A stretch of 12,712 nucleotides of DNA, taken from contig JAGLEW010000028.1 of NCBI GenBank assembly GCA_023144875.1, forward strand, positions 1 to 12,712, in the 5' to 3' direction. Shown here piece after piece: positions 6,832 to 12,712 of this stretch. Every line of letters starts with the position of its first letter. Position 1 is the first letter of the stretch. Origin of the DNA: Methylococcales bacterium (GTDB lineage: Bacteria > Pseudomonadota > Gammaproteobacteria > Methylococcales > Methylomonadaceae). The position numbers were made by a program, and so were the translations under genes. Under the pieces are notes generated by a model. The model was given only the letters and a program-made list of their open reading frames with translations. It was not told where the DNA came from and did no database searches.

Positions 6832-9330
6832 TTATCGGCCTTCTGTGAGTCGTAAAAGTTTTACAGGTGGCACTTTGATTACTTTTCGCACACCGAGACA
6901 GCCTGCAATCATGACAACAAACAGACCAACAAATGGGCTTATGAGCCATAATTTCCAATGAAAATAGTAATCGAGTTGTAAAATAAAATAATAAAGGCTA
7001 AAAATTACACTTTCAGCAATCATAATCGCTAATAAACCTGAAACAAAGCCTAATAACGAAAACTCTAAAAGATAACTATAGCGCAGTAAACTTCGTTTTG
7101 CGCCTAAGGTTCGCATTAATGCGCCTTCATAAAACCGTTGACCTAACGTTGAGGAAATCGCCGCAAATAACACACAGAATCCAGCTAATAAGGCAAAATA
7201 AAACAAGGCGTTAACGGCTTTCGTGACTTGTAATAATAGAGTTTTAAATTGCGCTAAAATGGTATCGACTTTAAAAACCATCATTGCAGGATATTGTTTG
7301 ATTAAAGCCTGTAAACTGGTTTTATTTTCTTTGGGCAGATAAAAACTGGTCAAATAAGTTTTTGGATAATGCATTAATGTTGCGGGTGAAAAAATCATGT
7401 AAAAATTAGGCCTCATAGTTTCCCATTTTACTTGGCGAATACTACTGACAGTCGCAATAAATTCTTGACTACCAATACTAAAAGTAAGCTCATCCTCTAC
7501 ATTAATTTTTAAACTTTTAGCTAATTTCTTCTCGATAGACACTTGAGCTTTTTCGGGGGTATCCTTTTCCCACCAATCGCCTTGAGTAATCACGTTATTA
7601 TCAGGTAAGTTCAACGCATAGGTTAAACTTAAGTCTCTTTGCACCGCCCGTTGTCCCCGAGAATCTTTCGTCACTTGCTGATGAATATTTTTCCCATTAA
7701 CCTTAATTAAACGCCCTCTGACAATAGGAAATACCGCTTGAGGTGAAATTTTTTCAGTTGCCAAGGTTTCGCTAAAATTTTTCAACTGATTTGGAAATAA
7801 ATTGAGCGCAAAATGATTTGGGTTTTTTTCAGGCAATTGGTGTTGCCAATCATTGATTAAATCTTGGCTCAAGGTCGTACTTAATAGGATTGAAACCAGC
7901 GTTAAGCTAAAGGCTAAAATTTGTATAACGGTGACTTTAGGGTTACGCAACAAAGCGTTTGCACCAAAGCGCAACGATAATGGCAATTTACCTAACCGAG
8001 CCTTAATACTTAGCATGGATAAATAAAGGCCTGTCCCTATTAGTAACACAACCAATGAAGTACCGCTTAGAAGGAGTAAGGCGGTTAAATAGTTTTGCGT
8101 ATAATGCCAAAGAAAAAAACTGATCAAGAAAAAAGCACTGCCATAAATCAACCACGCACTGGTTGGCATCGGTTCTAATTCTCGACGCAATACTCGAAGC
8201 GCTGAAACTCTTTTGAGCCGTAATAAAGGAGGAAGTGCAAAAACCCCTAAAACAATAAAGCTCATTAAAAAACCTAACGCAAGGGTAAATAATTGCGGGG
8301 AAGCTACTTTTGCGGGAAATAATGCACGTAGAAAATGGAATAATTGTTGTTGACCTAACCAGCCTAAACTACAGCCAATAACACTGGCAAATAATCCTAA
8401 ATATAAAAATTGATACGCATATAAGCTGAGTATTTGATGTTGGGTATAGCCCAAACAACGTAAGGTCGCCGATGTATTAAAGTGCCGTTCAGTGTAACGC
8501 TGCGTTGCCATAGCAACCGCAATCCCTGAAATTAAAAGGATAATAAGACTGGATAAATTTAAAAAATATTGGGTGTTTTTTAAGGCACCGCTTAATTCTG
8601 GACGATCTTGATAAATATCCATAATGCGCTGAGAGGGCATTAGTTGTTTTTGACCCCAGCGTTTAAAAGCGATTAAATCCGTTTTTTCCCCCGTAAATTG
8701 CGTAAAATAATGGACGTAACTTCCTGAGCGAATGACACGGGTTGCCGCAAGATCCAGTGTGCTCATCATGACCCTAGGCGATAAACTTAACATATCACCA
8801 CGTTTATCAGGCTCATAGGTAATGATTGAGGTAATCGCCAGTTTTTTATCACCAACGGTAATAGAATCTCCAATCGCTAATTTTAAGGCGGATAATATAC
8901 GCGCATCTACCCACACATTGCCACGTTGAGGTGGGGTTTTACTAATTTTTTCATGGGCATAATCTGTTTGCGTATTTCTTAATTGCCCTCGTAATGGGTA
9001 CAGCGAACTAACCGCTTTGATGCCCACTAATAATAATTGATCATTTTCGACCAACATGGTTGAAAACTCAACAGTTTCCGATTGTTTTAATTGATATTTT
9101 TTAGCTTTTGATGCCCACACCGTTGGTAACGATTTTGAGGATGAAATAGCCAAATCACCCGCTAAAAATTCGCCGACTTGATAGGTAAAGGTTTGCTGTA
9201 AACGATCGGTAAATAAGCTAACCGCCGTGGAACTTGTGATGGCAATAATTAATGCGATCAATAAAATAGTCAATTCGCCAGAGCGACCCTCACGCCATAA
9301 AAATCGAAGTGCTAATGATGAACGACTCAT
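6832..9330 (-). CDS. ybbP: ABC exporter permease YbbP (FtsX-like, two domains)
   Basis: An 832-residue inner-membrane permease of the MacB/LolC superfamily, close in length to E. coli YbbP (about 800). The first helix is at about 18-40, followed by a large periplasmic domain (about 41-255). A first FtsX-type helix set follows (about 258-275, 305-328, 345-368) with the TLRCLGYT segment at 289-296, then extra helices (about 393-440, 468-488). A second periplasmic domain leads to a final FtsX set near the C-terminus, where MRTLGAKR mirrors TLRCLGYT. The start overlaps the ybbA stop as ATGA, and a good AAGGA site lies inside ybbA. With YbbA it should form a mechanotransmission-type exporter; E. 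coli YbbAP is reported to associate with TesA, encoded next door here. Confidence 0.92.
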   Translation of the reverse strand: MSRSSLALRFLWREGRSGELTILLIALIIAITSSTAVSLFTDRLQQTFTYQVGEFLAGDLAISSSKSLPTVWASKAKKYQLKQSETVEFSTMLVENDQLLLVGIKAVSSLYPLRGQLRNTQTDYAHEKISKTPPQRGNVWVDARILSALKLAIGDSITVGDKKLAITSIITYEPDKRGDMLSLSPRVMMSTLDLAATRVIRSGSYVHYFTQFTGEKTDLIAFKRWGQKQLMPSQRIMDIYQDRPELSGALKNTQYFLNLSSLIILLISGIAVAMATQRYTERHFNTSATLRCLGYTQHQILSLYAYQFLYLGLFASVIGCSLGWLGQQQLFHFLRALFPAKVASPQLFTLALGFLMSFIVLGVFALPPLLRLKRVSALRVLRRELEPMPTSAWLIYGSAFFLISFFLWHYTQNYLTALLLLSGTSLVVLLIGTGLYLSMLSIKARLGKLPLSLRFGANALLRNPKVTVIQILAFSLTLVSILLSTTLSQDLINDWQHQLPEKNPNHFALNLFPNQLKNFSETLATEKISPQAVFPIVRGRLIKVNGKNIHQQVTKDSRGQRAVQRDLSLTYALNLPDNNVITQGDWWEKDTPEKAQVSIEKKLAKSLKINVEDELTFSIGSQEFIATVSSIRQVKWETMRPNFYMIFSPATLMHYPKTYLTSFYLPKENKTSLQALIKQYPAMMVFKVDTILAQFKTLLLQVTKAVNALFYFALLAGFCVLFAAISSTLGQRFYEGALMRTLGAKRSLLRYSYLLEFSLLGFVSGLLAIMIAESVIFSLYYFILQLDYYFHWKLWLISPFVGLFVVMIAGCLGVRKVIKVPPVKLLRLTEGR

Positions 9331-10019
9331 ACAAGCTGTCCTTCTTGCAAAACAATGGTTCGATGACAGCGATTAGCCAAGGCCTTATCGTGCGTGACTA
9401 ATATTAAGGTGGTTTTTTGTTCTTGGTTCAGGGTAAATAACAAATCAATAATTTGTCGCCCCGTTCGACTATCAAGGTTTCCAGTCGGTTCATCGGCAAA
9501 TAAAATCGCAGGACAAGTCACAAAGGCACGTGCTAATGACACTCGCTGTTGCTCGCCCCCTGATAATTTTTGCGGTGTATGCTTTAAACGTTCTTTCAGC
9601 CCAACACGTTCTAAAAAAGACGTAGCCACCGCTTCGGCTTCATCATCACCTCTTAACTCTAAAGGTAACATGACATTTTCCAGCGCGGTTAAATTGGGTA
9701 ATAATTGAAAGGATTGAAAAACAAAGCCGATTAATTGACTGCGAATCACGGCACGTTTATCTTCATTTAATAAGGTAATATTTTGCCCTTGAATATCAAC
9801 ATGACCTGTCGTTGGTGTATCTAAACCTGCAAGTAACCCTAATAAAGTCGATTTTCCTGAGCCAGATTCCCCAACAATGGCTAAACTTTCCCCCCATTGA
9901 ATTTTTAAATTAATGCCTGATAGAATATGCAATTTAGCATGAGAGTTAAAAACACTTTTACTCAATTCTTTTGCTTCAATAATAAAGTTTTCTGTTGGGT
10001 TAACTGGAGATTGGGACAT
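9327..10019 (-). CDS. ybbA: ABC transporter ATPase YbbA
   Basis: A 230-residue ATPase that powers YbbP. Walker A is GESGSGKST (50-58), the Q-loop is at Gln102 in FQSFQLLP, the signature LSGGEQQR is at 152-159, Walker B ILFADE is at 172-177 with catalytic Glu177, the D-loop follows in GNLD, and the H-loop is His210 in VTHD. All are intact. Length matches E. coli YbbA (228). The frame stays open upstream to a GTG at 10079, but the extra 20 residues are not family-like and overlap the tesA signal peptide, so ATG at 10019 is preferred. That ATG overlaps the divergent tesA ATG. No Shine-Dalgarno precedes it, while a perfect TATAAT lies only 7 bases upstream, which suggests a leaderless or near-leaderless message. 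Confidence 0.93.
   Translation of the reverse strand: MSQSPVNPTENFIIEAKELSKSVFNSHAKLHILSGINLKIQWGESLAIVGESGSGKSTLLGLLAGLDTPTTGHVDIQGQNITLLNEDKRAVIRSQLIGFVFQSFQLLPNLTALENVMLPLELRGDDEAEAVATSFLERVGLKERLKHTPQKLSGGEQQRVSLARAFVTCPAILFADEPTGNLDSRTGRQIIDLLFTLNQEQKTTLILVTHDKALANRCHRTIVLQEGQLV
10006..10009 (+). promoter_or_regulatory. Ribosome binding site of tesA inside the ybbA coding region
   Basis: GGAG lies 8 bases before the tesA ATG, within the first codons of ybbA on the other strand. It supports 10018 as the tesA start, which also yields a complete signal peptide. Confidence 0.65.
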
Positions 10020-10620
10020 GTTTAAGATTATATGGGCTGTGATAATATTGATGAATTCATCGGCTATTCTAGCAAACACGAGGATTGTTGTCTTAGGCGA
10101 TAGTTTAAGTTCAAGCCACGGAATGCAGGTTGAACAAGGTTGGGTGCATTTATTGCAAAAAAAATTAAATCAAACTCAAAAAGCCCCCCAAATTATTAAC
10201 GAAAGTATTAGCGGTGAAACGACAATGGGCGGGTTGGCACGCGTTGATGCCATTTTAAAAAAACATAACCCCTCATTACTTATTTTAGAATTGGGGGCGA
10301 ATGATGGTTTACGAGGTTTATCGCCGAAACTGATTAAACAAAATTTAATTGCCATCATTCAACGTTGCCAACAACAAAAAGTAGGGGTTTTATTGCTCAC
10401 GATGGCGCTTCCACCTAATTATGGCACACGCTATATAGGAATGTTTAAAAATATTTTTCCACAAATTACCAAAGCGCATAATGTCACGACCATTCCCTTT
10501 ATTTTTGAAGAAATAATGCAATCGCCACAATTCATACAGGCGGATGGTTTACATCCTAATGCTCAAGCACAGCCCATCATTTTAGATAAAATTTGGGCTT
10601 ATTTAAAAAAAATGTTGTAG
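10018..10620 (+). CDS. tesA: Periplasmic SGNH esterase/thioesterase TesA
   Basis: A 200-residue exported hydrolase of the SGNH/GDSL family, like E. coli TesA (thioesterase I, lysophospholipase L1, protease I). The signal peptide covers about residues 1-19 (MFKIIWAVIIL core, likely cut after AILA). The blocks are in order: GDSLS with nucleophile Ser29, ISGETT with oxyanion Gly66, GAND with Asn95, and DGLHP with Asp176 and His179. The catalytic set is complete and the length is standard. It hydrolyses acyl esters and thioesters in the periplasm. It faces ybbA head to head with overlapping start codons, a tight version of the tesA/ybbAP arrangement of enteric bacteria. This is consistent with a shared role in handling lipids or hydrophobic molecules. 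Confidence 0.93.
   Translation: MFKIIWAVIILMNSSAILANTRIVVLGDSLSSSHGMQVEQGWVHLLQKKLNQTQKAPQIINESISGETTMGGLARVDAILKKHNPSLLILELGANDGLRGLSPKLIKQNLIAIIQRCQQQKVGVLLLTMALPPNYGTRYIGMFKNIFPQITKAHNVTTIPFIFEEIMQSPQFIQADGLHPNAQAQPIILDKIWAYLKKML
10027..10055 (-). promoter_or_regulatory. Candidate ybbA promoter inside tesA
   Basis: On the minus strand a perfect TATAAT (10027-10032) is preceded, 17 bases upstream, by TTCATC (10050-10055), a weak -35 with three of six matches. The predicted transcript start falls at or within a few bases of the ybbA ATG (10019), so the message would have almost no leader. It lies wholly in the tesA signal-peptide region. Confidence 0.4.
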
Positions 10621-10645
10621 GGTAAAAACCGTTGCCCTTTATTTC
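10619..10645 (+). terminator. Possible intrinsic terminator after tesA
   Basis: AGGGTAA and TTGCCCT pair over 7 bp with one G-U wobble, around a 6-base loop, and are followed by TTTATTTC. The stem starts inside the tesA stop codon. nadC begins only 25 bases later, so complete termination would leave little room for a nadC promoter; partial read-through is likely. Confidence 0.4.
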
Positions 10646-10669
10646 ATAACCAATTAAATCCGAATACTT

Positions 10670-11500
10670 ATGACAAATCAGCCAAACTTAACAGACATTC
10701 GTCATTTTCTTGAAGAAGATATTGGTTCAGGCGATGTCACTGCCTTGCTCATTGACGAAAATAAAACCGCAACTGCGACGGTGATCACACGCGAGCCCAT
10801 GGTATTATGTGGCCAACACTGGTTTGATGCGGTTTTTAAACAATTAAACCCTAATATAAACATTCAATGGCGATATAAAGACGGTGACTTTGTCGAAGAA
10901 AATGCGGTTTTATGCCGATTACAAGGCAATGCTCGAAATTTATTAACGGGCGAACGTACCGCGTTAAATTTATTACAAACTTTATCGGCAACAGCGACCC
11001 AATCTAAAGCCTACTTTAACGCCGTTGCAGGAACACATTCAAAAGTGTTAGATACGCGCAAAACCATTCCAGGGTTACGAAAGGCTCAAAAATATGCGGT
11101 GCTTTGTGGTGGGTGTTTAAATCATCGAATAGGACTTTATGACGCGGTTTTAATTAAAGAAAATCATATTATTGCCGCAGGCTCTATTGCAAAAGCCATT
11201 AAAAAAGCCCGTGAACAAACCTCGGTACTGATTGAGATTGAGGTCGAATCAATGGATGAGTTAACACAAGCTATTCAGGCAAAACCCGATCGAATTATGT
11301 TAGATAATTTTTCGGTTGCTTCGTTAAAAAAAGCGGTTTTTATCAATAATCCGCCGATAAAATTAGAAGCATCAGGGGATATTAATCTGAATAATATCGC
11401 TGAAATTGCTCAAACAGGGGTGGATTATATTTCGATTGGGGCACTCACGAAACACGTTAATGCAATTAATTTATCTATGCGTATTGAGTTCACAGTATGA
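10670..11500 (+). CDS. nadC: Nicotinate-nucleotide pyrophosphorylase (carboxylating)
   Basis: A 276-residue quinolinate phosphoribosyltransferase. It converts quinolinate and PRPP to nicotinate mononucleotide, CO2 and pyrophosphate in de novo NAD synthesis. Motifs in order are EEDIGSGDVT (15-24), GERTALNLLQ (94-103), DTRKTIPGLR (128-137), GGCLNHRIGLYDAVLIKENH (147-166), IEIEVES (188-194), MLDNF (210-214), EASGDIN (233-239) and DYISIGALTKH (252-262). The basic substrate-binding residues appear intact and the length is typical. It follows tesA on the same strand after 49 bases. No other NAD genes (nadA, nadB) are present. The Shine-Dalgarno before the ATG is weak or absent, but the conserved N-terminal region leaves no better start. 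Confidence 0.95.
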   Translation: MTNQPNLTDIRHFLEEDIGSGDVTALLIDENKTATATVITREPMVLCGQHWFDAVFKQLNPNINIQWRYKDGDFVEENAVLCRLQGNARNLLTGERTALNLLQTLSATATQSKAYFNAVAGTHSKVLDTRKTIPGLRKAQKYAVLCGGCLNHRIGLYDAVLIKENHIIAAGSIAKAIKKAREQTSVLIEIEVESMDELTQAIQAKPDRIMLDNFSVASLKKAVFINNPPIKLEASGDINLNNIAEIAQTGVDYISIGALTKHVNAINLSMRIEFTV

Positions 11501-11541
11501 GATAGGGTAAAGTAGAAATAGATCATGTTTTACGATCTCAT
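11497..11541 (+). terminator. Possible terminator hairpin after nadC
   Basis: ATGAGAT and ATCTCAT pair over 7 bp, and an inner GTAAA/TTTAC adds 5 bp after a small internal loop. The stem overlaps the nadC stop codon and is followed by a T-rich stretch. The loop is large (about 19 bases), so the call is weak. Confidence 0.3.
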
Positions 11542-11603
11542 TGATTTCCTTTTATGCGCCATCATACACCATATTAAAACGCGTAAATAATACCGACAAA
11601 GAC

Positions 11604-11608
11604 AAGGA
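11604..11608 (+). promoter_or_regulatory. Ribosome binding site of the Crp-family gene
   Basis: AAGGA lies 8 bases before the ATG at 11617 and supports that start. Upstream, TTGATT at about 11541-11546 could be a -35 box, but no good -10 follows. I saw no TGTGA-N6-TCACA palindrome that would suggest autoregulation. Confidence 0.6.
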
Positions 11609-11616
11609 CTGATTCT

Positions 11617-12315
11617 ATGGCTATTACCGTTAATTACCCCGATACTAACCCCGCGTTGCAAAATTTTCTACATTATTGCCATATAAGAAATTATCCGCCA
11701 AAAACAACGCTGATTCATGTAGGGGATAGCAGTGAAAAACTCTACTTTATTATAAAAGGCTCTGTTTCTGTTGGCACGACAGGTGAGGAGGATGGACGTG
11801 AACTCATTTATGCCTACTTGCATGAAGGTCAATTTATTGGTGAAATTGGTATCTTTAATAAAACCGATAGTCGTATGGTTAATATTAAAACGCGCTGTCA
11901 TTGCCAGTTAGCCGAAATAGACCACACGCGCTTAAGACACTTATTAAAAGTTGATTTAGCAACCGATGCGTTTGATATTTTATTCATGGTAGGAAAACAA
12001 TTGGCAGACCGTCTTATTTTAACCAGTCGAAATTTTCGTGACCTAGCCTTCATGGACGTGGAAGGTCGTATTGCACGAACCTTATTGGATTTATCCGCAG
12101 AGCCTGATGCTAAAATGCACGAAAACGGGGTACAACTTAAAATAACGCGGCAAGAGTTAAGTCGTTTAGTCGGCTGTTCACGAGAAGTTGCAGGGCGTGT
12201 ATTAAAAGAATTAGAGCTTAAAAAACTCATCACCGCCCACGGAAAAACCATTGTTGTCCTTAGAAAAGAAGTGGTTCCACCTAAAGCTTATGAAGATGAC
12301 GAGCTTAAAGACTAA
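11617..12315 (+). CDS. Crp/Clp-family transcription regulator
   Basis: A 232-residue DNA-binding regulator. The N-terminal cyclic-nucleotide-binding beta-roll spans about 15-115, with FIGEIGIF (73-80) including Glu76, and Arg86. The long dimerisation helix (about 117-144) holds Thr136 and Ser137, equivalents of E. coli CRP Thr127/Ser128. The winged helix-turn-helix (about 176-215) has RQELSRLVGCSRE and recognition residues Arg189, Glu190 and Arg194, matching CRP Arg180, Glu181 and Arg185, so TGTGA-type sites are likely. The position of CRP Ser83 is Met87. LARLVGCSREMAGRVLKKL-like wording is closer to Xanthomonas Clp, a c-di-GMP-responsive relative, than to enteric CRP. An acidic tail of about 17 residues extends past the usual end. 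Ligand and regulon are unknown. Confidence 0.88.
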   Translation: MAITVNYPDTNPALQNFLHYCHIRNYPPKTTLIHVGDSSEKLYFIIKGSVSVGTTGEEDGRELIYAYLHEGQFIGEIGIFNKTDSRMVNIKTRCHCQLAEIDHTRLRHLLKVDLATDAFDILFMVGKQLADRLILTSRNFRDLAFMDVEGRIARTLLDLSAEPDAKMHENGVQLKITRQELSRLVGCSREVAGRVLKELELKKLITAHGKTIVVLRKEVVPPKAYEDDELKD

Positions 12316-12319
12316 ATAA

Positions 12320-12351
12320 AAAAGCAGAGACTCACTAACATCTCTGCTTTT
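12320..12351. terminator. Bidirectional terminator between crp-like gene and fabI
   Basis: AAAAGCAGAGA and TCTCTGCTTTT form a perfect 11-bp stem with a 10-base loop, between two convergent genes. Toward the minus strand it is followed by more T (TTTTTTATTTAG), so it should stop fabI transcripts best. Toward the plus strand the four T at the stem end serve the regulator gene. Confidence 0.85.
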
Positions 12352-12359
12352 AACCCCCC

Positions 12360-12712
12360 TTAGCTCGCAGCAATACCCGCAATATTATAGCCACAATCAA
12401 CATAGGTAATTTCACCCGTCACCCCTGAGGCTAAATCAGAACACAAAAAAGCGGCGACATTTCCCACCTCGTCAATGGAAACGTTGCGCTTTAATGGTGC
12501 TGTATCGGCGGCTTTGCTTAACATGGATTTAAAATTTTGAATGCCTGCTGAGGCTAAGGTTCGAATAGGCCCTGCAGAAACCGCATTCACGCGTGTTCCT
12601 TCTGCGCCTAACGCCATTGCCATATAGCGAACATTGGCTTCTAAACTGGCTTTTGCAACTCCCATTACATTGTAATTTGGAATCGCGCGTTCTGCGCCTA
12701 AATAACTTAAGG
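12360..12712 (-). CDS. fabI: Enoyl-ACP reductase FabI, C-terminal part (cut by window edge)
   Basis: The last 116 residues of an NADH-dependent enoyl-acyl carrier protein reductase, which performs the final reduction of each fatty acid elongation cycle. The frame continues beyond the window at 12712. The fragment opens with [17 protein letters not shown] and then [14 protein letters not shown], nearly identical to E. coli FabI. The catalytic Tyr (in PNYN) and Lys (in VAKA) are six residues apart, as required for a short-chain dehydrogenase fold. [14 protein letters not shown] and [15 protein letters not shown] follow, and the protein ends [10 protein letters not shown], shorter than the E. 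coli tail. It converges on the Crp-like gene. The cofactor-binding N-terminus lies outside the window. Confidence 0.95.
   Translation of the reverse strand, partial: LSYLGAERAIPNYNVMGVAKASLEANVRYMAMALGAEGTRVNAVSAGPIRTLASAGIQNFKSMLSKAADTAPLKRNVSIDEVGNVAAFLCSDLASGVTGEITYVDCGYNIAGIAAS

Noticed and set aside
6794..6958. Longer N-terminus for the lipoprotein (start at 6958)
   Set aside because: It overlaps the ybbP 3' end in another frame, gives a Cys/His/Arg-rich nonsense peptide, and ignores the clear ribosome binding site and signal peptide at 6793.
9394..9708. Open frame on the plus strand inside ybbA
   Set aside because: Antisense to the intact ATPase motifs; no recognisable content.
10020..10079. 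GTG start 20 codons upstream for ybbA
   Set aside because: The extension is unlike YbbA family starts, has no ribosome binding site, and lies within the tesA signal-peptide coding region. It cannot be fully excluded.
11898..12251. Open frame on the minus strand inside the Crp-like gene
   Set aside because: Antisense to the conserved helix-turn-helix region; Arg/Ser/Asn-rich shadow.
1..12712. CRISPR array, tRNA, insertion sequence or prophage
   Set aside because: No regularly spaced repeats, cloverleaf, transposase, integrase or flanking terminal repeats were seen; all sizeable frames are explained by housekeeping or envelope genes.

Overview
The window looks like ordinary chromosome of an AT-rich (about 40% GC by eye) gammaproteobacterium. 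Three things point there: the ybbP-ybbA/tesA arrangement, E. coli-like inorganic pyrophosphatase and FabI, and a Crp/Clp-type regulator. A fused exosortase-EpsI protein is compatible with Methylococcales (methanotrophs), but that assignment is an inference. Genes are densely packed and no gap exceeds about 170 bases. I saw no tRNA, rRNA, CRISPR array, insertion sequence, phage gene or origin.

Left part, minus strand (1-3897): the N-terminal fragment of an aldehyde dehydrogenase; a GldF/GldG-type ABC-2 permease and its auxiliary subunit, with no ATPase gene beside them and a plausible promoter of their own; then a transpeptidase-like exosortase fused to an EpsI domain, which would process PEP-CTERM-type surface proteins.

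Middle, minus strand (3967-6793): inorganic pyrophosphatase (ppa); the coupled ribH-nusB pair, ending in an intrinsic terminator; an unrecognised three-helix membrane protein just upstream of ribH; and a small glycine-zipper lipoprotein.

Right part (6832-12712): the MacB/LolCDE-type exporter genes ybbP and ybbA (minus) face tesA (plus), a periplasmic SGNH esterase. The ybbA and tesA start codons overlap on opposite strands in the tetranucleotide CATG. After tesA come nadC (NAD biosynthesis) and a Crp/Clp-family regulator whose nucleotide pocket lacks the serine typical of cAMP-binding CRP. This regulator converges on the 3' end of fabI (fatty acid synthesis) across a shared bidirectional terminator.

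Nothing here amounts to a clear new system. The best leads are the ATPase-less gldFG pair beside the exosortase, the overlapping and possibly leaderless ybbA/tesA start region, the altered ligand pocket of the Crp-like protein, and the unknown membrane protein ahead of ribH.
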